From Pomphorhynchus laevis (lineage: Eukaryota; Acanthocephala; Palaeacanthocephala; Echinorhynchida; Pomphorhynchidae), in the NCBI GenBank assembly GCA_012934845.2, contig WNNJ02003187.1, positions 1 to 64,000 of the forward strand: a stretch of 64,000 nucleotides of DNA. Reading direction: 5' to 3'. Of this stretch, positions 48,501 to 59,300 are shown piece by piece. Position 1 is the first letter of the stretch. Each line of letters starts with the position of its first letter. The position numbers and the translations under genes are program-made. The notes under the pieces were generated by a model. It saw only the letters and a list, made by a program, of their open reading frames with translations. It was not told where the DNA came from and made no database searches.

Positions 48501-48568
48501 TAAATTTTAACTTACAAGTTCTCAGTAATACATTAGCTATCCATGTATTAATAGTTCATTTCGTTCAC

Positions 48569-49181
48569 AATCAAGCCATAAAATCACAGCATTATTATAT
48601 CTAAGTTTACCCCTTTTAAACGAACCTGATTGAGCATGTTGATTCTCCAGAAGCTCACTGAGCTTTACACCCTTTCGAAAATACACTTCAAGAGCTCGTT
48701 TTATGTGCCGTTTGTCGTTTGGATGCAATTTAAGGGCGCTATCCATGTCAACTTGACATAACATTTCATATTCAGACTCTTTTAAATCATTTGATTCATC
48801 AATTTCTGATCGTTCATCATCAATTAAATTTTCCCATAAGACAGATTCGACATAATAGTTTGTACCGCCAGTTATTATAGGGAGCTTATTCCTTCCTATT
48901 ATATCTTCAATTACATTGACTGCATGATTTTTGTAATCCCTAACAGTGAAGGATTTCTCTTCAGCAGATACAAATGAGTATAGATGATGATTACACATTG
49001 ACATGTCAGTCAGAGATGGTTGGTTTGTTGTAACAGGTAAGGACGAGTATATTTGCATAGAGTCAGCGTTCACAATTTCACCATTGAAATGCTTTGCTAT
49101 TTCTATAGCTAATTTTGATTTACCGACACCAGTGCAACCAATAACTGCCACAATCATATTTTTAATTAACTTCTGTGACAT
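48569..49181 (-). CDS. TRIT1: tRNA dimethylallyltransferase, N-terminal exon
   Basis: Minus strand, start ATG at 49181: the P-loop VIGCTGVGKSKLA, then EIVNADSMQIYSSLPVTTN, HHLYSF, then PIITGGTNYYVESVLW, LHPNDKRHIKRALEVY and a VILWLD stretch at the end. These are the dimethylallyl-diphosphate-binding P-loop, the tRNA-contacting DSMQ motif and the GGTxxY motif of MiaA/MOD5/TRIT1 enzymes. Together with 37176-37768 it makes a protein of about 400 residues (human TRIT1 is 467). No clear mitochondrial presequence precedes the P-loop. Confidence 0.9.
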
Positions 49182-49446
49182 TTTTGAGCATTTCTAAAGT
49201 CATAGTACATAATCTATAAGTTGAAATTATAGCTGACTTATTTTTAAGCTTTAAAGAATATGAATTTGCTCATAATTGTGTATAAACTAAATCTGAACTA
49301 TATAAATATATGAAATATATGTTTCGATTAGTGAGCACATTTATCCAGAAAAACTTATTCTTAACAAAACCAATATTAATGATAAAGAAGGTGTATATCT
49401 AGATATGAACATTAAATTAACATTAACTAAAACTACTATTAATTTA

Positions 49447-49833
49447 AATTAGAAGAAAGATGGCAAAAACCAACGCAAAATTTATTAAATTGATTATTTC
49501 GATGCCTAGCTGGCATCATCTTCAGCAATCTGAAATGAAGGCAAAAAAGTGTACACGTTAACATAAAAAGAAGAAAAAGTCAAAACAAGGAAAACCAGCG
49601 ATAATCTCGTCAATTTGATATGTAATACCTCGCAACATGAGATGATATCCATCCTTCTCATTTAACTTCGGCTTGAGATCGCGGATGAACAGTGATTCAA
49701 TAATCTGTCGTTGGAAGGCTTGTTGTCGATAAGCAAGGACTTTAACTTCATCAAAGTTAATTGTGTGTCCGGTCAAAAGGGAATGTTCAGCAACAGCAGA
49801 GTAAGCCGCCGTATGCAGAGCAGATATCAACAT
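49447..49833 (-). mobile_element. Canonical PLE 3' end nested in a Naiad-like PLE
   Basis: Minus strand: AYSAVAEHSLLTGHTINFDE, then IIESLFIRDLKPKLN, the C-terminal part of a GIY-YIG endonuclease, followed by a hammerhead-like core. On both sides the host PLE sequence repeats (AACATTAAATTAA...AAAACTACTATTAATTTA), giving a target duplication of about 29-39 bp. Confidence 0.8.
49497..49525 (-). ncRNA. Hammerhead-ribozyme-like core
   Basis: Minus strand: CTGAAGA, stem II with perfect GATGCC/GGCATC arms around AGCTA, then GAAA. It lies 3' of the nested PLE endonuclease tail, as expected for a PLE terminus. Confidence 0.65.
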
Positions 49834-50759
49834 TAAATTAAAACTACTATTAATTTATATCGTAAAGATGACATATTTAAATTTACAAGAAACATATTTT
49901 TGCATGAGCATTCGTGCATACCATATAATATAAAATATAATACATTAAATAATGAAATTTTAAGAATTGCAACAATATGTAATGATATTGGCTTTCTTCA
50001 AAATCATTTAAATAATTTAATAGATACATATTTTAAACTAGGTTACTATAAAAATAAAATCAAACAGAAAATTGTAAAATATATAAATCAACACAATAAT
50101 ATAAAGAATAAATTTGAACTCTTAAGTGGCAAATTTTTACGGATGGATAATAAATAATATACTTTGTATTAGAATAAGATACTAGATAGTTATTTCAGAG
50201 GAAATCCGTTATTACCATGTATTTGGCTCCGCTGCTGTGTTGAAGAGATGAATAGCGTCAGAAACATGATAACAAAACAGTTCTTCGGTGTTACCTCTAA
50301 TCCTTATTCTGATACATTGTCTGTTATTTCTAAGTCAATTCATAAAAATTGACTTTATTTTAAATTTCAAATTTTTGCTCGAAAAACATTAAAAAATCTT
50401 ATATAACAATTATTTATTATTTATAATTATTTAATTATTTTAATTTTATTATGCATTATTTTTAATTTATAAATAATATAAAATACGCAGACTCAGTTAG
50501 CTAACATGATTAATTACTAATTAATAATTAGAATTATAATTATAATTTAATAATAATTATAATTTTTCAGTTTCCTTATGATGACCTCTATTCTTTATTT
50601 GAATTCAACGTCTGTTATTTATTAGTCAATTCATAAAAATTGACTTTTATTTAAAATTTCAATTAAAATTTTAGCTTGATGTAAATTATATAATATCTTA
50701 ATATTATAATTATTAATAAATTAATAATAATTTATTATACACTTATCCCTTAATAATTT

Positions 50760-51640
50760 ATTAATTATTAAGGTACAGGTGGAATTGCTGATTTAAAAAA
50801 TTATCGTGGAATAGCATTCAATGCCATGCATACAAGTTATTGTTTTCAGTTATACACAATCAAGTATTATGTGACAGGAAAGCCATTGCCCGAGGAACAA
50901 TTTGGTTTCAAAACCGGTCAGTCCACAATTCACGCACTAGATAAACTACAAAAAATTATAAAACAGGAATTTAATACTTCGCGCTATATATACGCAGTCC
51001 TTGTAGACTTTGTAAATGCATTTGACATGATAGATATCAATTTTTTAATTTTTTGATTTTCATTGTAAATATCAAAGAATAGCTAAAACTAATTACAGTA
51101 AAGTAATTAGTTTGATTACTTTAATCTTTACTTTGATTAGTAATTAATCGAAGTAAATGGATTGATGCTACGTCCTATAAAACAAACGAGATGAGTGTTA
51201 CAAGGAAACACCTTAACTCCATTGCTATTATCTTTGTATATTGAAGATTTGCCTCGAATCTTACAAACGAAGAATCTTACATACTGATGATATCGGAATT
51301 CTAAGTTTAGTGCAAAAAAATTATCAACTCAATGGAGTGGATGACTAACTTACGAATGTACGAGGTATAGACGATATACAAAATTTTATGACTAATTAAG
51401 AATTTATCTAACATCTCGTTCGTCATTTGACAGGCATCTGAACGTTAAAAGTACAAAGATCTCGACATCAATGAACAGTTTTAAAGATATCTCAAAATTA
51501 TCTCTTGATGGGATAAATTCTCTAATATAATGACCGAATCAATCAGGGCTTACGGTTTAGCAGATATCCGGGAGTCTTTCAGTGAACGACATTAGCACTA
51601 TAGACTGGACAAGTGGCATTACTTCAAATAGTCGCTGAGA
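50760..51640 (+). mobile_element. LINE reverse-transcriptase fragment
   Basis: Near 50790 a DLKNYRGIAFNA-like block, then PLPEEQFGFKTGQSTIHALD and YAVLVDFVNAFDMID, the fingers region of a non-LTR RT. Later parts (51190-51370) are scrambled. It is an old, broken copy of unresolved clade. Confidence 0.65.
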
Positions 51641-51779
51641 TTATTATCTAAGGTATCGTCTACGATGGTTCGATTGTTAACATGTGAGCAACCCGTTCAA
51701 TCACGATAGCGTTAAAGAAAAATATGCTGCCCGACATAAGTATTAATCTTATTTATAAGATGTAAGCGAGGTCAGGACT

Positions 51780-52575
51780 GATGCATTATTGCCAATTTGT
51801 ATGGCTGTACTTATGCGTTGCATTAGAAAGGAGCCGGCCAGCGGGTCGTCCACAAATCGGTGAAGCTTTTTTGATTAGCAAACGGAAGAAGTTAGATGAT
51901 TCCTTGCCCATCGCATAAGTGGTTTTAATGGCTATAGGCATGAAATCCATCTCTGGTGCTGAAATTTCTTTGTACTTTATTCTCTTTCTGACTTCAGCTT
52001 CCGTAGCTACTAATCCGGCTCATGCTAGAGCTGTCACCTGGTGAGTGGGAGCTAGCAGGTCCGCACATGTGAAGTCCCAACATGAGAATTTGCCGCAGTC
52101 CAAGGGGACCTTTGTAACGCCGTCTGGGTGTTTGCAATCAGATCGGAAAACCCCTGGAGTACTATACGGCTTGGGATTTGGTTTTATTAAGAGAGTCTTA
52201 ATAAAAGGACACATTATATGCCAAATAAGGTTGGCATATAATGTGTCCTCTATATAATCACTCTATTCTTGTTGAGTTTTAAAGGTAGTGGATCTCGACT
52301 ACTGAGGGTGAACGACTTTTAGAGGTCCAAGTGTCGACGCAAAAAAGTTGAACCAGCGAAGATGTTGGAATGTAGTTCACATAGGATCAGGTCAGCAACC
52401 ACTCCGATCAACGTGTTACTGGAAGAAATAAACGCCGCGAAAAATGCTGTATGCGAGCAGACTGAACTTAGGCGCTCTTTCATTCGCTCGAGGTCAGACA
52501 CTTTTAATGAGAGGACATCGTCAATCGCCTCTTGATTTATCAAACCATCATCCAGGTACCGCGCATTTAGGCCGA
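51780..52575 (-). mobile_element. Unassigned RT element, type A, internally deleted
   Basis: Minus strand: the RT catalytic block RYLDDGLINQEAIDDVL (from 52575), then a perfect hairpin at 52206-52249, then the C-terminal domain VFRSDCKHPDGVT, CGKFSCWDFTCADLLAP, EAEVRKRIKYKEIS and DFMPIAIKTT, ending near 51800. Much of the protein between RT and C-terminus is missing, and the hairpin marks the join. Confidence 0.65.
52206..52249. repeat. 19-bp perfect hairpin at an element break
   Basis: Arms 52206-52224 and 52231-52249 are exact complements with a 6-nt loop. A second hairpin, TTAAGA/TCTTAA around GAG, is immediately to the left (52187-52201). Confidence 0.92.
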
Positions 52576-52579
52576 ACTA

Positions 52580-53173
52580 AGGCGCTCTTTATAATAATAC
52601 GAATTATATTTTTATTTTTATAATATAATTTTTGTTATTTTTTCACAAAAATTATATTATTAAATAATATAATATTATTAAATATTACAAAAACGCTAAA
52701 CGAATTTCAGGTTCTCGCAATCTATCAGATCTCTAATTAAAACCATTTACAAAACATTAATGATTTTTATAAAATAATGGAAGAAACAAAAATAAAGTAC
52801 AGGTATATATAAAAAATAAATTATTACAATATATATTTTTATAATATAATTATATTTTATTATTAACTATAATATTAATTTAATATAATATAATATTTAT
52901 TTTGCAATACACTGCAAATGACAAATAAAATATTTTTTTAATATTTTAAAATAATTTAAGCAGAAAATGAGATAATTATTTTGTGAATTAAATTTTAATA
53001 TCATTTTTATCATATAAAAATGATATTGAAAAAAAAAACACTTTTGTCAACTAAATGTTTAAAAATTTTCTATTTTACAAAAACTAAAATATGATAATAC
53101 TTGTTAAAATAATATTATATCTGAACAAATAATGATATAACACCGGTTAACATAGAATTGTACATAATTTCAA
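52580..53173. other. AT-rich stretch downstream of RPAP1, no gene seen
   Basis: Nothing recognisable. It separates the RT-element debris from the 3' end of the RPAP1-like gene. Confidence 0.5.
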
Positions 53174-53179
53174 TTTATT
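53174..53179 (-). promoter_or_regulatory. Possible poly(A) signal of RPAP1-like gene
   Basis: AATAAA on the minus strand, only two bases after the stop codon. Plausible given the compact gene, but AATAAA is common in DNA this AT-rich. Confidence 0.3.
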
Positions 53180-53180
53180 T

Positions 53181-53321
53181 TCAATTTAAATTTAGAAACT
53201 TGATACGATTCTTGGGCAGTTCGTTGTAAATTAGTGATCGCAGACATGATTCGTCAAAGCGACCTGCTGAAGTTTCTCCACGGACAAAAGATTTATAATT
53301 AAGAATTATTGTATTAAAATC
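53181..53321 (-). CDS. RPAP1: RPAP1-like, terminal exon
   Basis: Begins after TTTTAG and reads DFNTIILNYKSFVRGE, then RFDESCLRSLIYNELPK, with TGA at 53183-53181. The frame continues from HK at the end of the previous exon in phase 0. The 44-nt intron between them has GTATTC and TTTTAG ends. Confidence 0.8.
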   Translation of the reverse strand, partial: DFNTIILNYKSFVRGETSAGRFDESCLRSLIYNELPKNRIKFLNLN

Positions 53322-56300
53322 CTAAAATGAATAGATAAATTAGACGTTTTATTTAATCGGAATACCTTATGATTAATTCCGTTGTTATTCTTTAGATAAG
53401 CGATAATTGATTTGCGAATGATAACATCTTTAGGCGGAACACTTTGGTCATATATAAATGAGTTCAAATAATGACACGATAGCAGTTCTATCAGTGTTAT
53501 CTGTCTGCTTGATATATCATTCGCAGCAGATCTTAATCTCAAGCTTGCTCTGTAAAATTGCACTGCAATGTTAGACGGAATCGTGCATTTCATAAGGCAC
53601 CTTTCCAGATTATCTGCTCCTAAGACTTGCTATTATTCGAACAAAAAGTTATTTAAATAATAATATATTTAATTATAAGTTATATTTAAATATTTATACG
53701 TTGAAATTAATAACAATTCAAATATTAGAGCAAATAAAAATCAGTTTATTTAAATCCGAAATGAAGATATTTATAGATACAATATTAATAAAAAATTATT
53801 TAGTTTTGAATTAAAAAGTTAATGAATTGTTAAAAGTTAACTTTGTATACTTTAGATATTTTAAGAATCCAAACTTTTAAATCGGCAATATTCATTAAAA
53901 TTTAAATTCACAATAAGAAATTTTACAGATTAAAACTCACCGTTAAGGGTTTCAAAGAGGGAATGTTCGCATCTCTTGATGGTGATATCACCTTTTAGGA
54001 CATTTGAGACGTTATATTTGACAATTTAGTAAATACAATTTAAGCGTTTGGTGATTGTCGATAAGTTTTGTTTATTCATTTTTGATTATTTGACGTATTA
54101 AAATGGACTCATAAATTACAATTTATCATTTTAATAACCTAATTAAATTTCATTAAATTACCAACTTTCAACATCTTACTAAGGGTGACGCAAGGCACTT
54201 GAAAGGTTTAGAATATATTATATGTATAGACTATATACTTACAATGAAATCATCAACGGTTACAGTTGGTTGAATAAAATGCAAGCTGGATGAGAGCGCA
54301 TCAAGGATTGTCAGCGGTTCCTTGGAGAAACAAATCGGTGCGATTAAATACAAGGCGAATAATTTATCATTGTACGACTCTTGTTCATACAGTTCCAGTA
54401 ATTCTTTATAGCTAAACAATATTTTCGCTTATAAAACTAAAAACAGAATTGAAAATTTACAAAATCATAAATGATCCTGTGTAGGCATTTATTTCATTAG
54501 GATCTAATTCCGATGCATTTGGTAATTTGTATGACATCTGTACCAATAGCGCCATCATTAAATGATATACTTGAGTGTCGAGAAATACATTCGATCCTAA
54601 ATACAAACTATTAGTTTTATTTTGTTTTATTTCTTTTATTTAAAAGACAAATAGCAACAGAAAAAATTGTAAAAACAAAACTTTAACAACAATATGTTTG
54701 GTATGCACAAGGGATATTATTATCAACACGAGAGATTTTATTTTTATATTACGTTCAGTCAAACAACGTGACCATTTTCATTATGCTCATTATGCCATAT
54801 GTTTATTAATATAATATTTTAAAATAATATTTTATAATATTTTTCATCACGAAATTAATTTAAATTTTGATGACTATTTTTATTCTGCAGGCTACTTTAG
54901 TCGTATCTATAAGCCAACAGCGGTACGCACCATTTCAGTATTGGTGGACCTCATCAGCTACTGATCCAATATATTCATTTCACTTTAGCATAGAAATGAT
55001 GAGTACCCGGCAAAACTCATCAGTAAAATGAAGTACCCACAGATCGTTTCGGTTTCTCCTGATGACCTATAATCGTAATTCTGATACATATGGTATAGTA
55101 TTTATTAGTCAAGTCATAAAAACCGATTTTTTTAATTTTAAATTTATAATTTATTAATTATATAAAAGTCAAAACTTTGGCAAATATTGGCCATAGTAAT
55201 AAAGAATAAAGAAACAAATAGTTAATTTATTTGTAAATTTTTTCAATTGGCTACTTCAGACAAAACTTTTTTAACCATAAATAATTGTTTTTAATGACCT
55301 CAAATCTTAATTCTTATAAGATAAGTTACTAGATAATCAAATTTAATCAAAAGAAATTCGTCATTAGCACATGTTTGACCCCGCTGCTATGTTGGGTCGA
55401 GGAATAGGGAAGAAACCTGATAACATAACAGCTCACCATGATGACCTCAAATCCTTATTCTAATACAACGTCTGTTATTTATTATTCAATTCGTAAAATT
55501 GATTTTTATTTTAAGTTTCAATTTTTATTGGTAAAATTAACTAATGGATTTTTTCATGTCGGGTTGCTTAAAATAGAATACGTAGACTCAGTTAGCTGAT
55601 CTATTTATTAAAATTCCATGTTCCAAATTCCTAGAGATAAATATCGTAATAACATCAATTAGAACAAAAAGCGAATTAATTTACAACAAAACTATTCTCC
55701 AACTAACATTTTACATATACAATAGATACGAAAGAAACAAATGAAATTCTTAGATACAAAAGAAATAAGTATTTCTCTCTTCCCTATTTTCTTCTCAAGT
55801 CCATGCTGTTAATAGGAATCCCTAGATTATAATTTGATTTGTTTCTTTCCATCCAGTTCCTCTGGTATTAATGTGCATCGAATCGAGTATCGGTGAGAAT
55901 TCAATTCCTTTTCTAGTATTTTGATATCGTCAAACTCGATTTGATTGTCATGGATTCTTTCCTCTCTTTTTCATTACATCTTAATTCCTATGGCATTAAT
56001 ATGCACCGATTCGAGTATCAAACGTAGTTGGATATTCGGTTTCTGTTTAAGTATTCTATTATCGTCAATTCGATGATTGTTGATATGAGAATGATTCACC
56101 ACTCTGTACAGCACTATGATTATCCTTTATTGTTAGATGCAATAGTCGTTTGGTTTTGACCCACAAGTGGTGACACATTCTTTTCATTTAGTTTGAAAGA
56201 CGACACCTAATATTTGATGTGTTGTAGGTTTCTGTTTTAAATAATGATGCTAAACACCTAGGTGAACAATTGACTATTGGAAGAAAACCTGCCTTTTCTC

Positions 56301-59300
56301 TTAGACCATCTTCCAGCAAATCAGGCTTAGGCTATCGACGAAGGAAGAACGCACAAATATGTTTATATTCTTTTTGTCGCTTTTGTTATGCTTAGATCTA
56401 ACGAATATTCGCTTGGATTTACAATCAGCCTGAATGATAGTTCATTTAGGAAAGGAGGACTTTTTTAGCTTTGACCTGATAAATGCTCTCTAAATCATCC
56501 GTTATAATCAAATTATAATCCCTAGATTATATCAATAAATCATCCGTTTGTATTTCTCTGAACAAGTTTGCAAATATCTAAGTAACAACGATGTGTCAGC
56601 TGATGTTCTATATTTTTATGGTTTATGATTTGTCTACCGTTATATTCCAGGTAATATCTGGTTTAAGTATAATTCTGAAATGATATTACGTTCATGTCTT
56701 ATTAGAAACTCTAGGAGTAGTATCCATTAAAGTCTTCTAGCCTCACCGGCTATCGTGTATCGTGATCTTTAGTGTTAAGCACGCTCTGAAGTACGACACA
56801 ATTTGTAAATAGATATTAGCATTTTGATATTTGATAGCTGTTGCGAATTTATGGCCGTGCTGATCGTTGAAACTCAATGGCTTATCAAATTGTAATACTC
56901 TGCTTTTCATTTTTGCCAATTAATGTTTGAAGCCCAGATATAAGTTACAATTATCGGACGCAATGCAAAATTCGGTTTGTGTAATTTGGATATGAGGTAT
57001 AAGAAACCAGCAGACGCACCTGTAGATATAGGGTGTATTGGAGTTTGTTCAGTTGGTATTCATAATGTAATTTTAATAGAAGTTAGTATAATGCCTTATC
57101 TATTTTAGGCAGTTAGATCTACTGCTAATTTAACGATCTTGATACGCATTAATAGCACGTTCATGTGTTCTACACAATCTTTGTCGTTGACAACCGCCAA
57201 TGTTTCAATAGTTATAGATTGATGAAGCAAGTGAAGGTTTTCATAGTTATTTCAAAGTCTAATTTTCAATAGTCAACCTTCATTACCAGACCATATTAAC
57301 GGATGATCACCGGGTTAGAACTTATTTTAAAATTCCGATTAAAAACGACCTATGAGGGTCTTATTTTCGGGTTATAAAAACATCCAAAGGTCTTTACTCA
57401 TACGATTAAGTTAAATGTATAATTTTGTTGTAAAACGCCCACAAAACTTCACTCTTTTCATTAATTTATAACTAATAAATCAACAAAATAAGTATCGATT
57501 TGTAATCATTGATTTAGTTTGATACAATTCGCCATACTATTCCTGCGGCTTTTTCATAAGGTGAGGAGATGATATTGAGGTAGAGTAAATGAGCAACATT
57601 ATTTCAAGATTTCACCACATTTTAAGTAATTGGGAATATTAAGGTTGTATGTTTTATTGGAAGATCTTTGCATACAAAGAAAGACAAATTAATCAATATT
57701 AATTATTATTGGAGCTGAACCAAAGAAAAGAGGAAATTATTTTGGATATTTCGCTAACTTCTGTTAGCGTCGTCAGAAAATTACAATTTTGTAATTTTCT
57801 GTAGATGCTAACAGAAGTTAACAAAATATCAAAAATAATTTATTTTTTCTTTGATTCAGCTAATAGATAGATTTTACTAATGCCTTCAACAATGTTAGTC
57901 GTACAACTGTGCTGATAGAAACGACATAGCACTTTCCCGCGTTATCCCTCTTCGTTCATTGTTACTACTCCGGCGTAAGCCTCCAGTAATACGGCGATCA
58001 CACGATCGAATCACGTGAAGGAGTTCAACAAGGCGATCCTCTCGGGCTGCTATTATACTGGCTAGCCATCAATCCACTGCTCAAAAAATTCACTTCCAGT
58101 TTTGATGTTTGGTATCTCGACGACGGCGTTATCGGAGGCCTCACGGAAGACATATGCCACAATATCGAACTACTACCCAACTCTACCCCGAATTCAGGCT
58201 ATATCTAAACGAAACGAAATGCGAATTCGTTTCACACTCACAAACCGCGCTTTCAAGGATTCGCACAATTCTCCCAGTGGGAGAATTGTGCGAATTCTCC
58301 CACTAGTGGGCTACCGTCTTTTTGACGAGCTCGGTAAGCGTCTCCACCTTCAAACTACGAGCTTTGCGCAAATACGTTTGTACTCCAGAAGATTAGCCTG
58401 GTCGTGCAAACCGGCATGACCAGGCATGCAAACCGGCATTAATAATCGGTTATTAATCTTTTTTAATTAATTTTTTAATTTTCAGTATCAACTATATAAG
58501 ACATATTTATTAGTGAGAAGGCTCAGAGAAAACAGATAAATAGCGTAGTACACTATAATTAATTAAAACAAGATGAAAAATCTTAAAATGTCAACCTTAA
58601 GTAAGGAATATAAAAGAATTGCGTAACGTAAGGAATATATTAGGTGTAGAATTGCGCATAACTTAATTGCGTAAGAAGAAAACTGATACAAAATTTATCA
58701 ATATAACATTAACATATAACATTATCATATAACATTTATCAATATTTATATAATGGTAGTGAACAAATGTGCAAAGTAAACAACAGACCAGGATTTCTTA
58801 CGAAATACGGCATTTATACTAAATAGTGTTGCTTGATAGAATGGACTTCGATTCACGATTTTCAGTTACCATGTCACTTCTAAACGATCACTTCAGCATC
58901 GAAATAATGAGTACCTGGCAACACTCATCAGTTGAATGAAGTGCCCACTGATCGTTTCGGTTGCCTGTGTGACATTGTGAATAAAGGCGTTTCCGACACT
59001 TTGCTTAATTGTCTGAGGCTTATGCTCTTTACCAGATCGAATTGCTGTGCGGACCATCCTTAAACACTAGGCAGAGGTTGTTGCTGAATTGTCGCTGCAC
59101 TCGTTGGATCATTAATGGATACGGCATGTATAATAGTAGTGCACATATGTGCTGAGTAAACAACGGTCCAGGATTTCTTACGAAATACGGCATTTATACT
59201 AAATGGTGTTGCTTGATAGACTGGACTTCGATTCACGACTTTTAATCACCATGTCCCTTCTAAACGATCACTTCAGCATCGAAATGATGAGTACCCGGCA

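Larger units (their letters stand above)
37769..48568 (-). other. TRIT1: TRIT1 intron, about 10.8 kb, transposon-filled
   Basis: Joins the two TRIT1 exons. The best in-phase pair I can find is t|GTGAAC at 48568 and ttag| at 37769, which gives WLDSNHVPSRITERS across the junction. The exon-1 frame can also be read six codons further (CERNEL), which looks homologous too, so the donor is not settled. Contents: Naiad-like PLE fragments, a canonical PLE with inverted repeats, a tandem repeat, a CR1-like LINE, a long Naiad-like PLE copy, three 3' units and an LTR-element fossil. Confidence 0.7.
49235..50710 (+). mobile_element. Naiad-like PLE copy, with nested PLE and 3' units
   Basis: Starts upstream of the RT end (TTTAAAGAATATGAATTTGC), passes through the LDMNIKLTLTKT region, is split by a minus-strand PLE piece (49447-49833), and resumes in RKDDIFKFTRNIF with a frame to 50157. 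A diverged 3' unit (50195-50330) and a second partial tail (50570-50710) follow. Confidence 0.8.
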
